DNA of 64,000 nt, taken from the NCBI GenBank assembly GCA_964625465.1, contig CAZVFD010000004.1, positions 1 to 64,000 of the forward strand, read 5' to 3'. Below the pieces are notes generated by a model that had not been told where the DNA came from, did no database searches, and saw nothing but the letters and a program-made list of their open reading frames with translations. Positions 1 to 7,632 of this stretch are shown here, in pieces (position 1 is the first letter of the stretch; every line of letters starts with the position of its first letter). The stretch is from CAZLFQ01 sp964625465. Its GTDB lineage: Bacteria > Pseudomonadota > Alphaproteobacteria > Rickettsiales > Midichloriaceae. The translations under genes and the position numbers were made by a program.

Positions 1-209
1 TTCCTAGTGTTTTAAAAGTTTTCATCATAATATATTTTATTAATTAAAATTTAGACGCGCATTGTAACAAATCCTTAATAATCCTTGCAAGAAGAGTTTT
101 GTTAAGATTTTAGGCGACGTCAAGATGTTCGCTAACACATTGATTTGACGGTGATATAAGCTGATAAATGAAAGGAGTTATGCAAGATTTTAAACTATTC
201 GTAAAAAAA

Positions 210-286
210 TGGTAGCGGAGGAGGGATTTGAACCCCCGACACATGGATTATGATTCCACCGCTCTAACCAACTGAGCTACTCCGCC
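210..286 (-). tRNA. tRNA-Met (CAU), elongator type
   Basis: Reading the minus strand gives a full cloverleaf. The seven-pair acceptor stem is GGCGGAG/CTCCGCT with one G-T pair, the D-arm is GCTCAGTTGGTTAGAGC, the anticodon loop is ATCATAA (anticodon CAU), the T-arm is GGGGGTTCAAATCCC, and CCA is encoded in the DNA. The first acceptor pair and the overall resemblance to alphaproteobacterial elongator tRNA-Met argue against initiator tRNA. A lysidine-modified tRNA-Ile (also CAU in DNA) cannot be fully excluded from sequence alone. It lies just downstream of ccoS on the same strand. Confidence 0.93.
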
Positions 287-292
287 ATAAAT

Positions 293-311
293 GAGTAAAA
301 GGAATTTACTC
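293..311 (-). terminator. weak hairpin at the end of ccoS
   Basis: GAGTAAA and TTTACTC form a 7-bp perfect stem around a 5-base loop and overlap the ccoS stop codon (306-308). On the minus strand only ATTTAT follows, so the U-tract is poor. It may be a weak terminator or a boundary for processing the downstream tRNA-Met. Confidence 0.3.
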
Positions 312-482
312 AGATTCTTCCTTTTTTGCAAGTTCTTTTGTGGTATGTTCGTCAAATAATATCCGCTGTGCGGCGCCATCAAGGTCGTCATATTGCTTGT
401 TTTTCAAAGCCCAGAAGAAGCCGCCAAGCATCACTAGTACTATCAACAAAGTCACAGGCAGTAAAAATAAATAAGCTTCCAT
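306..482 (-). CDS. ccoS: CcoS, cbb3-type cytochrome oxidase assembly protein
   Basis: This 58-residue protein starts at the ATG whose complement is 480-482, ten bases after gatB. It begins MEAYLFLLPVTLLIVLVML, a single membrane helix. The helix is followed by the family hallmark GGFFWALKNKQYDDLDGAA and then QRILFD. Length and motif order match CcoS, the small inner-membrane protein needed to mature the high-affinity cbb3 oxidase together with CcoG, CcoH and CcoI. Those partners are not in this window, so the gene sits apart from its functional cluster. The acidic/lysine tail after ILFDE is variable in the family. It implies that the organism can respire at low oxygen. Confidence 0.88.
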   Translation of the reverse strand: MEAYLFLLPVTLLIVLVMLGGFFWALKNKQYDDLDGAAQRILFDEHTTKELAKKEESE

Positions 483-492
483 TTATAAAAGG

Positions 493-1953
493 CTATCCTT
501 TTAATTTCTTCATCAGAATGTCATTCAAAGCTGCTGGATTTGCCTTGCCTTGAGTTGCCTTCATAACTTGTCCAACAAAGAATCCAAACAGCTTGTCTTT
601 GCCTGATCTAAATTCAGCAACCTTATCTGCATTCGCTGACAGCACCTCATCAATTGCTTTTTCAATAGCGCCTGTATCGGTCACTTGTTTCAGGCCTTGT
701 TCTTCAACGATCACAGCAGGGGACTTTCCTGTTTCGAACATGATCTCAAAAACCTGCTTTGCAATCTTGCCTGATATTGTATTGTCTTGAATTAAGCCAA
801 TTAGTTCAGCGATATTTGTTGCTGTCACTGGTGATTCTTCAATAGTCTTATCGACTTTATTCAATTTTGCAAACAGCTCAACTGTCACCCAGTTTGCCGC
901 AAGTTTGGGATCACATTTTGTTGCAACATCTTCAAAGAATTTCGCAGTCGTTTTTTCCGCTACTATAACGGCTGCATCATACGACGATAGTCCCATTGAT
1001 GACATGTATCTTTTCTTTTTATCATCAGGAAGTTCTGGTAAATGTTTTTTAATATCATCAACATACTCTTGAGTAAGTTGTAGGGGTAGTAAATCAGGAT
1101 CTGGAAAATATCTGTAATCATGTGCCTCTTCTTTCGAGCGCATAGATCTTGTTTGCCCGGAATTAGCATCAAATAATCTGGTTTCCTGATCAATCTTGCC
1201 CCCGCTTTCTAAAATGTTAACTTGTCTTTGCGCTTCGAAGTCAATTGCGCGCATTAAGTTCTTTACAGAGTTTACGTTTTTAACTTCAGCACGTGTTCCT
1301 AATTTTGTATCACCGACTTTTCTTACTGAAACGTTCGCGTCACAGCGCATTGAACCCTTTTCCATGTCGCCATCGCATGTATCTAAGTACCGCAATATAG
1401 AGCGCAGCTTTTTCATGTATTCACCTGCCTCCTCACTGCTGCGCATATCTGGTTCGGAAACAATTTCCATTAACGCTACACCCGACCTGTTTAAATCAAT
1501 AAATGTTTCTGTGGGGCTTTGGTCGTGCATACTTTTACCAGCATCCTGCTCAAGGTGCAGTCTTGTAATCCCCACATCCTTTACGGTGCCATCTGGCATA
1601 TCTAGTTGAATCATGCCTTTTCCAACTATTGGGTGATGGAACTGTGAAATTTGGTAGCCTTGAGGTAGGTCAGGATAGAAGTAGTTTTTGCGGTCAAAAA
1701 TCGACATTAAATTAATTTGAGCATTTAGTCCTAGACCTGTTTTGACAGCTTGCTCAACGCAGCGCTCATTCAGTGTTGGGAGCATTCCAGGCATTGCCGC
1801 ATCAATAAAAGAAACTTGTGTATTTGGTTCAGCTCCAAATTCGGTGGAGCTGCCTGAGAATAGTTTGCTGTTAGAATTTATCTGTGCGTGTACTTCTAGA
1901 CCGATTACAACTTCCCAATCACCTGTGATGCCTTTAACTATTTGCGCTGCCAT
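493..1953 (-). CDS. gatB: Aspartyl/glutamyl-tRNA(Asn/Gln) amidotransferase subunit B
   Basis: GatB is the kinase and tRNA-binding subunit of GatCAB, which amidates Glu-tRNA(Gln) and, in many bacteria, Asp-tRNA(Asn). The 486 residues are full length. VIGLEVHAQ is at 16-24, followed by the cradle-domain motifs DRKNYFYPDLPQGYQISQ and RSGVALMEIVSEPD, and DYRYFPDPDLLPL. The C-terminal helical YqeY-like tail contains GFFVGQVMKATQGKANP. In this lineage GatB compensates for a missing glutaminyl-tRNA synthetase (family knowledge). gatA and gatC are not adjacent. ccoS follows after ten bases, probably on the same transcript. Confidence 0.97.
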   Translation of the reverse strand: MAAQIVKGITGDWEVVIGLEVHAQINSNSKLFSGSSTEFGAEPNTQVSFIDAAMPGMLPTLNERCVEQAVKTGLGLNAQINLMSIFDRKNYFYPDLPQGYQISQFHHPIVGKGMIQLDMPDGTVKDVGITRLHLEQDAGKSMHDQSPTETFIDLNRSGVALMEIVSEPDMRSSEEAGEYMKKLRSILRYLDTCDGDMEKGSMRCDANVSVRKVGDTKLGTRAEVKNVNSVKNLMRAIDFEAQRQVNILESGGKIDQETRLFDANSGQTRSMRSKEEAHDYRYFPDPDLLPLQLTQEYVDDIKKHLPELPDDKKKRYMSSMGLSSYDAAVIVAEKTTAKFFEDVATKCDPKLAANWVTVELFAKLNKVDKTIEESPVTATNIAELIGLIQDNTISGKIAKQVFEIMFETGKSPAVIVEEQGLKQVTDTGAIEKAIDEVLSANADKVAEFRSGKDKLFGFFVGQVMKATQGKANPAALNDILMKKLKG

Positions 1954-1980
1954 AAAATACCTTAGTTTGTCTTGGTACTC

Positions 1981-2009
1981 TATTTAGCATTTTTTTGGGA
2001 TTGGGGCAA
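1981..2009 (-). promoter_or_regulatory. candidate sigma70 promoter for gatB-ccoS
   Basis: On the minus strand TTGCCC (2004-2009) and TAAATA (1981-1986) are separated by exactly 17 bases, about 30 bases before the gatB ATG. The -10 box is weak but the spacing is canonical. Confidence 0.4.
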
Positions 2010-2069
2010 TTGTTTGGTGAAAAATAGCGGACCAATTAGGTGTGAATTCCGAAAAAGTCGAGACCTAAA

Positions 2070-4505
2070 CTACCCAGCAATTATGAAATCATTGGCCACT
2101 TCTTCAACTAAGCAGATTTTTTCCTCGACGCAGGCATCAAGTTTTTCTTTAACTTTAGCCATAAATTGCAGTGGGTGCTCGCCATCTGAATGAACTGCTT
2201 CATGATGCATCCTTGCCATATCGACGAAATTTTCTAGCCATATACGTTGATAGTTCAACCCTTCCTTAGTTGGAGTTTTATAGTGATGTTCAGGGTGGTA
2301 CTGCGTTGCAAATCGGATGCCATTCTCATGAGCAAAGCACATTGGTACACCATCTTCAGATATCGCACCCAATTGGATTCCATTACCAAGTTTCCCAGAA
2401 ACTGCCGCAAAGTTATGTGCAGTATCCCCTTTATACTCAATCTTAGGGAATTCACAGGTTTTTAATGCCTGCTTTTTTTCTGATGCGCTCATAGAGTTAT
2501 AGTGACCCAAAGTTCCATCAATAAATGTTACAGTATGCTGTCCATGGTTATAACCTTTTAAAGGATATAAGTAACCATCATGGAATAGTGCAAAATTTTG
2601 TGCGCCAGCACACATCCCCAGATAAGGCATGCCAAATTCATGGGTTTTATTTAGCATGAATTGATAGATTACTTCTGTATCTAAAGATTGCGGCCAATCA
2701 GCTTTTTTGAATTCGGGAAGCTTAGGATAACTATCACCACCGCCTGGGTTTATCCACCCATCGAATTGCCTAATAAACACATCTCCACCTTGATCTAAAA
2801 TTGGTTTAGATACCATGTGGAATTCAACATCTGGATTATCTTGCATAATTAGACGCGCCACAGTGTTAACGCCTGTTGACCAATAGCCATTGCCGTGGCT
2901 GATACCAATATGAATTTTGTCAGAAGAAGCTGAAAACAAGTCTGTGCCATTTTTTAAAAATTTGAATAGAGGATCTTTTGATTTTGCTAATACTACTTCT
3001 CTCATACCTTCTGAATGCAAGAACTGATCAACTAAACTTTCGCCATTATCAGAAATTACATCAACGTTTTTAACTCTCTTTATCACTTCTTCTTTCAGTC
3101 TTTCTAATAAAGCATAGTCATTGCCTTCTATACGCCTAGCTACATGTGACATGATGCTATAAATATTAAGTGCAGTTGAATCATTAATATTTGTTTCTGT
3201 AAGGCTATGTCCCTGCTGTAATAACTGTATAGCTAACTGATACTCATGCGTGATAAATGCAATTTGTAAAGGTGTGAAACCATATTTGTTCGTTAAGCAA
3301 GCATCAAGCTTGTTGTTAATAATAGGGCATGGTTCGTGATCAGTTAAAATAGATGCTTCAAAGTTACCTAAGGTAGCGTTGTGAGGAGGTATATGGTTGC
3401 TTGCATCTTTTGATAAGTTGTAAAGATCAATCACAAATTTTGTTCCAGTGTGAGAGAAACCATGGGCACGTAGAAAATCAGCTACTTTTTCTGCATTAAA
3501 TGTTTCTGGGAACAGTTCTTGTAACTCTTGGTAAAAATACAAATTTGGGTGTGCTGCAAGTATTAGTGCAAAATTGTTGTCAGAAATTTTTCTATCGGCT
3601 CCTACTTCTAAAAGTTTTTCTGCTAATTCAGTCAGGGCACTTCCTAGAATGGTTTCTAAAATAGAAGCACCATTCTCTGGGAAAATATAATTAGGGTTTG
3701 CACCTAGTTCTATTGCAGTTTCAATAAGTGTAGTGAATATATAGCCGTGGTCGTAGCCTTTTTGCATAATCGCGTCCGCTGGTAAACCATGCGAATGCAG
3801 AATAACTAAAGTTTCTTTAGTTATGGAAAACAATGTACTAAAAGGCAGATCATTAAAAGCTTTTGCAAGATCTACGCAATGCTTTACAGCGATTAAGATT
3901 TGCTTTTTTTGTGCTTCTAAGTGCAGTGGCTTAATAGGGCGATTTGTCGTATAATCACGAATGTCTTGTTGTAAAGAGATCTCTAATAGCTTGTTAGCAG
4001 AGAGCCCGCGAGAAATTAAAAAATCAAAAAAGTCTTCAGGGAAATAAATACTCAGGCTATAGATGTATCTGGTAGCGTGTGATGTGTAATGCACCATTGG
4101 GTCTTCTAAAGAAGCTCCATTATCTAATAAGTACTCAACTTGGCTTTTTACTTTTAAATACTTTTCTTGATCAAATTCATCAGCTTTAGAGTTGAAATTA
4201 TATTTGTATGCGCCATTCATTAATATGTGGCCTAAGAGTAGTTGTTTATTAGCTCCTCTCGGTACTAACCATTCAAGTTGATCCGTGTGATAAATTTCAG
4301 CTACTTTTGATAGGCTAGCGCCTTTTTCTATAAGCAAGTCAACTAGCTTATATTTGTCTGGAATTTTATCTTTAGAGAAATGGTAGTTTATTAATTCTGC
4401 AAGAATAGCTTGAGGCGATGAAGTTTTTAAAAGCGCATCTAACTCGGTTTCAAAAGGTTGCTCTGCGTTTATTAAATTAACCACATTTGCTATACTCATA
4501 ACCAC
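2070..4505 (-). CDS. Ankyrin-type repeats fused to a class I glutamine amidotransferase-like (C26-type) domain
   Basis: This is an 811-residue protein. Residues 1 to about 520 are a helical, ankyrin-like array with degenerate units such as GFTPLQIAFITHEYQLAIQLL, LIEKGAS and LLEVGAD. From about residue 530 a class I amidotransferase-like fold begins. It carries an NPGGGD oxyanion-type turn near 586-591, the nucleophile elbow GMCAGAQ with Cys632, and a late HPE at 737-739, which would supply the other two catalytic residues. The order fits Peptidase_C26/gamma-glutamyl hydrolases better than GuaA or CarA. No signal peptide is seen. An ankyrin array on such an enzyme suggests an effector acting on a host protein or metabolite (inference). 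Its upstream site is shared with two other genes (4525-4561). The substrate is unknown. Confidence 0.75.
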   Translation of the reverse strand: MVMSIANVVNLINAEQPFETELDALLKTSSPQAILAELINYHFSKDKIPDKYKLVDLLIEKGASLSKVAEIYHTDQLEWLVPRGANKQLLLGHILMNGAYKYNFNSKADEFDQEKYLKVKSQVEYLLDNGASLEDPMVHYTSHATRYIYSLSIYFPEDFFDFLISRGLSANKLLEISLQQDIRDYTTNRPIKPLHLEAQKKQILIAVKHCVDLAKAFNDLPFSTLFSITKETLVILHSHGLPADAIMQKGYDHGYIFTTLIETAIELGANPNYIFPENGASILETILGSALTELAEKLLEVGADRKISDNNFALILAAHPNLYFYQELQELFPETFNAEKVADFLRAHGFSHTGTKFVIDLYNLSKDASNHIPPHNATLGNFEASILTDHEPCPIINNKLDACLTNKYGFTPLQIAFITHEYQLAIQLLQQGHSLTETNINDSTALNIYSIMSHVARRIEGNDYALLERLKEEVIKRVKNVDVISDNGESLVDQFLHSEGMREVVLAKSKDPLFKFLKNGTDLFSASSDKIHIGISHGNGYWSTGVNTVARLIMQDNPDVEFHMVSKPILDQGGDVFIRQFDGWINPGGGDSYPKLPEFKKADWPQSLDTEVIYQFMLNKTHEFGMPYLGMCAGAQNFALFHDGYLYPLKGYNHGQHTVTFIDGTLGHYNSMSASEKKQALKTCEFPKIEYKGDTAHNFAAVSGKLGNGIQLGAISEDGVPMCFAHENGIRFATQYHPEHHYKTPTKEGLNYQRIWLENFVDMARMHHEAVHSDGEHPLQFMAKVKEKLDACVEEKICLVEEVANDFIIAG

Positions 4506-4524
4506 TCCTTAAACAATTTTGAGC

Positions 4525-4561
4525 ACGCATTATAACACACGAATGTTAAGGAAATATTACA
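4525..4561 (-). promoter_or_regulatory. shared dyad/promoter element, copy 1
   Basis: The minus strand reads TAATATT, then TAACAT-TCGT-GTGTTA, ending in TATAAT (complement 4529-4534). The dyad has one mismatch. It aligns base for base with 41327-41363 (26 of 31 core positions) and with 44547-44583. AAGGAG precedes the start codon of the 811-residue gene. It is read as a promoter whose -10 overlaps an operator. Confidence 0.6.
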
Positions 4562-4575
4562 ACTTCACCATATAA

Positions 4576-5499
4576 CTAAGTATTTTTATTCCTCCAAAGC
4601 GAGAACATTATAGCACTAGAAAGCACTAATATTATAAATGTTAACGAATATGACACTGGAATGTGTATATTTTGCATAGTTGCAAGCATCTTAAAGCCTA
4701 CAAACATCAACACTACGGCTATACCGTATTTTAAGTGACTGAATTTATGGATAGCTGAAGCGAGCATAAAATATAGAGATCTTAGCCCTAATATAGCAAA
4801 AATATTGGACGTAAACACTATAAATGGATCCTGAGTTATAGCGATAATTGCAGGGATAGAATCAAGTGCAAAAATTAAGTCGGTTTTTTCAACCAAAAGT
4901 AAAACCACAAATAAAGGCGTGCAAGCCCACTTGCCTTTAACTTTCACCCAAAAGTTATGGCCTTCAAAATTTGGGGTAACTCTAACAAACTTTCCTACAA
5001 AAGAAATCATTGCATTTTTTTGCTCTGAAACTTCCTCCTTTTTTTCTTGAGAAACGGCAATTTTAAAGCCGGTATAAATTAAGAATGCTCCAAAGATATA
5101 GAATATCCATTCGAATTTACCAAATATATATACACCTCCTGTGATCATGGCAAAGCGCATTACAATTGCCCCGATAATCCCCCAAAACAAAACGCGGTGC
5201 TGATATATTGCTGGAACTTTAAAATAACTAAAGATTAGAACAAAAACAAAAACATTATCCATGCTTAAGGAAAGCTCTACTATGTAACCAGTCAAGAATT
5301 CTAGAGCTTTTTGCGAGTCGGAATTAAGCTTTATAAGCAAACAAAATATCATCGCGAAAGTAAACCAGACCGTAGACATAATCGTTGCGTCTTTGAAAGT
5401 TACAGCCTTGTCTCTCTTATGAAACACCCCTAAATCAAGCGCCAGAGCAAACAATACGAATCCCAAGAATCCAAACCAATATGTTAGTGGAAATGTCAT
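4576..5499 (-). CDS. TerC/Alx family integral membrane protein
   Basis: This 307-residue polytopic protein has about eight or nine membrane helices. It starts with WFGFLGFVLFALALDLGVF. It carries the family's conserved acidic membrane motifs, SLSMDNVFVFVLIFSYF near 78-94 and the later DSIPAIIAITQDPF, followed by FTSNIFAILGLRSLYF. TerC/Alx proteins are linked to manganese export and metal loading of secreted proteins, and historically to tellurite resistance (family knowledge). AGGA stands 8 bases before the ATG. It is transcribed separately from its neighbours as far as can be seen. The exact ion specificity cannot be read from sequence. Confidence 0.9.
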   Translation of the reverse strand: MTFPLTYWFGFLGFVLFALALDLGVFHKRDKAVTFKDATIMSTVWFTFAMIFCLLIKLNSDSQKALEFLTGYIVELSLSMDNVFVFVLIFSYFKVPAIYQHRVLFWGIIGAIVMRFAMITGGVYIFGKFEWIFYIFGAFLIYTGFKIAVSQEKKEEVSEQKNAMISFVGKFVRVTPNFEGHNFWVKVKGKWACTPLFVVLLLVEKTDLIFALDSIPAIIAITQDPFIVFTSNIFAILGLRSLYFMLASAIHKFSHLKYGIAVVLMFVGFKMLATMQNIHIPVSYSLTFIILVLSSAIMFSLWRNKNT

Positions 5500-5573
5500 G
5501 TATAATTCCTAAATTAACTGAGTTGGATTGTATCTTTGAAAAGGTGTATTCGCAACGATGAATTTATCACCCC

Positions 5574-5610
5574 AAAAAAATTGGGACGGCACCGCAATGC
5601 ACCATCCCAA
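5574..5610 (-). terminator. rho-independent terminator of the HU-like gene
   Basis: On the minus strand TTGGGATGG pairs with CCGTCCCAA (nine pairs, one G-T) around a 12-base loop. Seven T residues follow directly. It lies about 35 bases past the HU-like stop codon. Confidence 0.85.
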
Positions 5611-5644
5611 GAAGTTCTGAGCTCATGCTCAAATTTACAGCAAA

Positions 5645-6013
5645 CTATTTTGTTGCTGCAGCCTTCATTTTTGCTAAAGCTCTGATTTTAACGCGAACAG
5701 AAGCTGGCTTTGCAGCAGCTTTCATCATTTCGCCTGTTGCAGGGTTGCGGATAAGTGTCCCAGCTTTACGAGCAGGAACTTTGCGCAATGTAACTTTGAA
5801 TAGACCTGGGAACATAAATTCTCCAGAACCATTCGGATGTACAGAACCAAGCATTAGTCCTTCTAATGCACCCATTACTTCAGAAACTTGCGAGCGGGTA
5901 AGAGATGCTCTCTCAGCAATTTGTCCAACCATTGCTGATTTTGTTAGTCTTTCTTTCACTGGACGTACAACAACTGCTGCTTTCTTCGCTGCAGATTTTG
6001 ACTTAGAAGCCAT
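5645..6013 (-). CDS. HU/IHF-family DNA-binding protein with basic N-terminal extension
   Basis: This is a 122-residue protein with an HU fold. The dimerisation helices are at about 20-60 (LTKSAMVGQIAERASLTRSQ). FMFPGLFKV follows, and the beta-arm carries the typical RNPATGE near 89-95. The N-terminal ~20 residues and the C-terminus are rich in Lys and Ala, unlike the 90-residue classical HU. It is presumably a nucleoid-associated protein. The gene has an AAGGAGAA ribosome site 7 bases before ATG and its own strong terminator, which suggests high monocistronic expression. A CGAAC-AAA-GTTCG inverted repeat (6057-6069) lies upstream and may be regulatory. Confidence 0.87.
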   Translation of the reverse strand: MASKSKSAAKKAAVVVRPVKERLTKSAMVGQIAERASLTRSQVSEVMGALEGLMLGSVHPNGSGEFMFPGLFKVTLRKVPARKAGTLIRNPATGEMMKAAAKPASVRVKIRALAKMKAAATK

Positions 6014-6197
6014 ATTTATTCTCCTTTTTTGTTAATTAATAAATGACAGCATTTCGCGAACAAAGTTCGAATTTTGCTCCACATTATGCACTGATTGTAC
6101 ATATTCATACGAACTTAACAAGAGGATTAGATAACACAGAGCAAGATATAGTTGAAATTAATGGGTCTTTTTTACATTTTATTTCGTTTCTAGCATT

Positions 6198-6216
6198 AAA
6201 AAACTGCTAAGCAGTT
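6198..6216 (-). terminator. short terminator after the SRPBCC-MarR operon
   Basis: On the minus strand AACTGC-TTA-GCAGTT (6-bp stem) runs into a T-rich tract ending in AA. It lies 56 bases after the MarR stop codon. Confidence 0.5.
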
Positions 6217-6271
6217 ATCGGGTATTGCTATTATGCGAGTGACCATTACTTTAATTATTAACTAATACGTC

Positions 6272-6733
6272 TTATTCATCTGTTGTGCCTGCGATTAATT
6301 TGGCCAAGATTTGCACTAGATTTTTTTGCGCTGATTTAGATGCTTTACCAAAAAAGTTACTATCAATGCCTTCTATAATAGGTACTAGGGTGCGTACCAT
6401 CTTTTTACCTTTGTCGGTGAGAGAGACGCTCTTAGCGCGAGTATCTGTTTCATGTTCTATACGATTAACGCAACCAAGTGCCACAAGTTTTCTTAGAGAT
6501 TTTGAAACAGTCATTTTATCAAGCTTTGACCAGTTCACGATGAGAATTTGGGTCGTGTCATAGTGATGAGCCTCAAACCACATCAATGTCGCCATAATCA
6601 CAAACTGGGCATGGGATATTTCATAAGGCTCCAAAGACTTTCTAATCTGCCGTTGCCATACCATCGTTGTTTGCCAAAGCAAAAACCCAGGGCTGTCCTC
6701 AGGCTTGTCAAAACCAAATGGTAAGTTAGACAT
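6272..6733 (-). CDS. MarR-family transcriptional regulator
   Basis: The protein is 153 residues from the ATG at 6733. That start is preferred because AGAGG sits 5 bases upstream; a GTG two codons earlier is also in frame. The winged-helix core is visible: ISHAQFVIMATLMWFEAH, then a recognition region LDKMTVSKSLRKLVALGCV, then the wing RIEHETDTRAKSVSLTDKGKK. MarR proteins are dimeric repressors released by small ligands. The start overlaps the SRPBCC gene by 8 bases, so the two are translated from one message. An AT-rich dyad at 7169-7196 in the shared promoter is a natural site for autorepression (inference). Confidence 0.9.
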   Translation of the reverse strand: MSNLPFGFDKPEDSPGFLLWQTTMVWQRQIRKSLEPYEISHAQFVIMATLMWFEAHHYDTTQILIVNWSKLDKMTVSKSLRKLVALGCVNRIEHETDTRAKSVSLTDKGKKMVRTLVPIIEGIDSNFFGKASKSAQKNLVQILAKLIAGTTDE

Positions 6734-7151
6734 TTCCACCTCTCACAAGCTTTACAAGGTTTTCTGTTTCTTCGGGTATAGTATTAGCGACGTTTTGAGC
6801 CACAAGTTTGATCCAGAGCCACTTTAGTGGGCCAGTTACAACGAGTTTATTCGTTAACTTTAATCCGTCAGGCGTCTCTTCCATGGCATGAGTATCGTAC
6901 ATTTTGGCGCCGAAGAACGAAGTGCAATCCGTGAAAGAGTGGCCTTCGACAATTTCGGTCAGCACGATTTTTACAGGGCTTACACCCTTGGGCTTTAACA
7001 TAAAATGGTTACCGACGACAAAGTCGCCATCAAGCTTGCAGTAATCTAAATCGCCATGCCAAGTTGGCCAGCTATTAATATCAGTCCAAATCCGCCAAAC
7101 ATCTTCGCGCTTTAAACCTTGAAATGTTTTGTTATAAGTTCTTGTCCACAT
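6726..7151 (-). CDS. SRPBCC (START-like) superfamily protein
   Basis: This 141-residue protein has the pattern of the polyketide cyclase/AHSA-like helix-grip fold. The N-terminus contains VWRIWTDINSWPTWHGDL, followed by LKPKGVSPVKIVLTEIVEGHSFTD and a C-terminal amphipathic helix LKWLWIKLVAQNVANTIPEETENLVKL. The fold binds hydrophobic ligands. No catalytic residue is diagnostic, so the function is unassigned. GAGG stands 7 bases before the ATG. Pairing with a MarR regulator in one operon suggests that the protein senses, sequesters or detoxifies the ligand that also controls MarR. Confidence 0.8.
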   Translation of the reverse strand: MWTRTYNKTFQGLKREDVWRIWTDINSWPTWHGDLDYCKLDGDFVVGNHFMLKPKGVSPVKIVLTEIVEGHSFTDCTSFFGAKMYDTHAMEETPDGLKLTNKLVVTGPLKWLWIKLVAQNVANTIPEETENLVKLVRGGNV

Positions 7152-7168
7152 ATATGCCTCATTGATAT

Positions 7169-7204
7169 TTAGTTATATTGTATACATATATACTAAATAG
7201 TCAA
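7169..7204 (-). promoter_or_regulatory. promoter with dyad operator for the SRPBCC-marR operon
   Basis: The minus strand has TTGACT (complement 7199-7204), 16 bases, then TACAAT (complement 7177-7182). Across the spacer and -10 box lies a long imperfect dyad (7169-7196) with the core GTATA-N4-TATAC and outer arms TTAGT/ACTAA. It is typical of MarR operators and placed where binding would block RNA polymerase. The -35 box overlaps the stop codon of the upstream gene. Confidence 0.6.
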
Positions 7205-7428
7205 GCCTGTTTTTCATCTCCTATAAACTCAAACCTTTTCTGAATTTTGCCGTTGATTTCAACATCTGCTAAGAACATTTCCAGAGGGCGTACCCACAGT
7301 CCAAAATCCCCGTAAAGCGCTTTATAAACCACCATTTCTTCAAGAGTCTCAGAATGACGAGCCGTACCTAACACCTCATATAAATGACCTTTGTAATGGC
7401 GGTATTTTCCTTTTTGTATATTTGTCAT
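7201..7428 (-). CDS. DUF1653 family small protein
   Basis: This is a 75-residue protein from the ATG at 7428; a GTG at 7434 is possible. It shows the family core: GKYRHYKGHLYEVLGTARHS, then ETLEEMVVYKALYGDFGLWVRP, then F at the end of the domain. DUF1653 is a compact single-domain family found widely in bacteria with no assigned role. No ribosome site stands out. It precedes the SRPBCC-marR promoter on the same strand but is probably a separate unit. Confidence 0.85.
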   Translation of the reverse strand: MTNIQKGKYRHYKGHLYEVLGTARHSETLEEMVVYKALYGDFGLWVRPLEMFLADVEINGKIQKRFEFIGDEKQA

Positions 7429-7470
7429 GGACACTTTAGAACTATATTTTCTTATTCGAGAATTGGTATT

Positions 7471-7546
7471 ATGGCAGTCGTGTGTCCTGAAGTAAATGGC
7501 GGTGCGTTGTAGGCGCTATGCGAACCTGCCCGGAAACTTATGCCAT
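7471..7546. other. GC-rich intergenic island, possible structured RNA
   Basis: Between DUF1653 and the GNAT gene there are 198 bases without an open reading frame. Within them, about 74 bases are roughly 55% GC in an otherwise ~35% GC neighbourhood. The ends ATGGCA and TGCCAT can pair and enclose the block. I could not match it to SRP RNA, tmRNA, 6S or a known riboswitch, so this is only a candidate. Confidence 0.25.
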
Positions 7547-7632
7547 TGTAGTGCTTATGAAATTCCACTCAAGTTATTTCAGAAAATGGTTAATTAAGAC
7601 AGGCGATAAGTTTGGCGTTATGAATAAGATGA

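Noticed and set aside
1..28. Minus-strand ATGATG at 28 that could be the start of a gene running off the left edge.
   Set aside because: Only nine codons are inside the window and no ribosome site precedes it; too little to call.
7471..7546. Idea that the GC-rich block is the SRP (4.5S) RNA because it contains CCCGGAAA.
   Set aside because: The conserved GGTCAGGTCCGGAAGGAAGCA core is absent.
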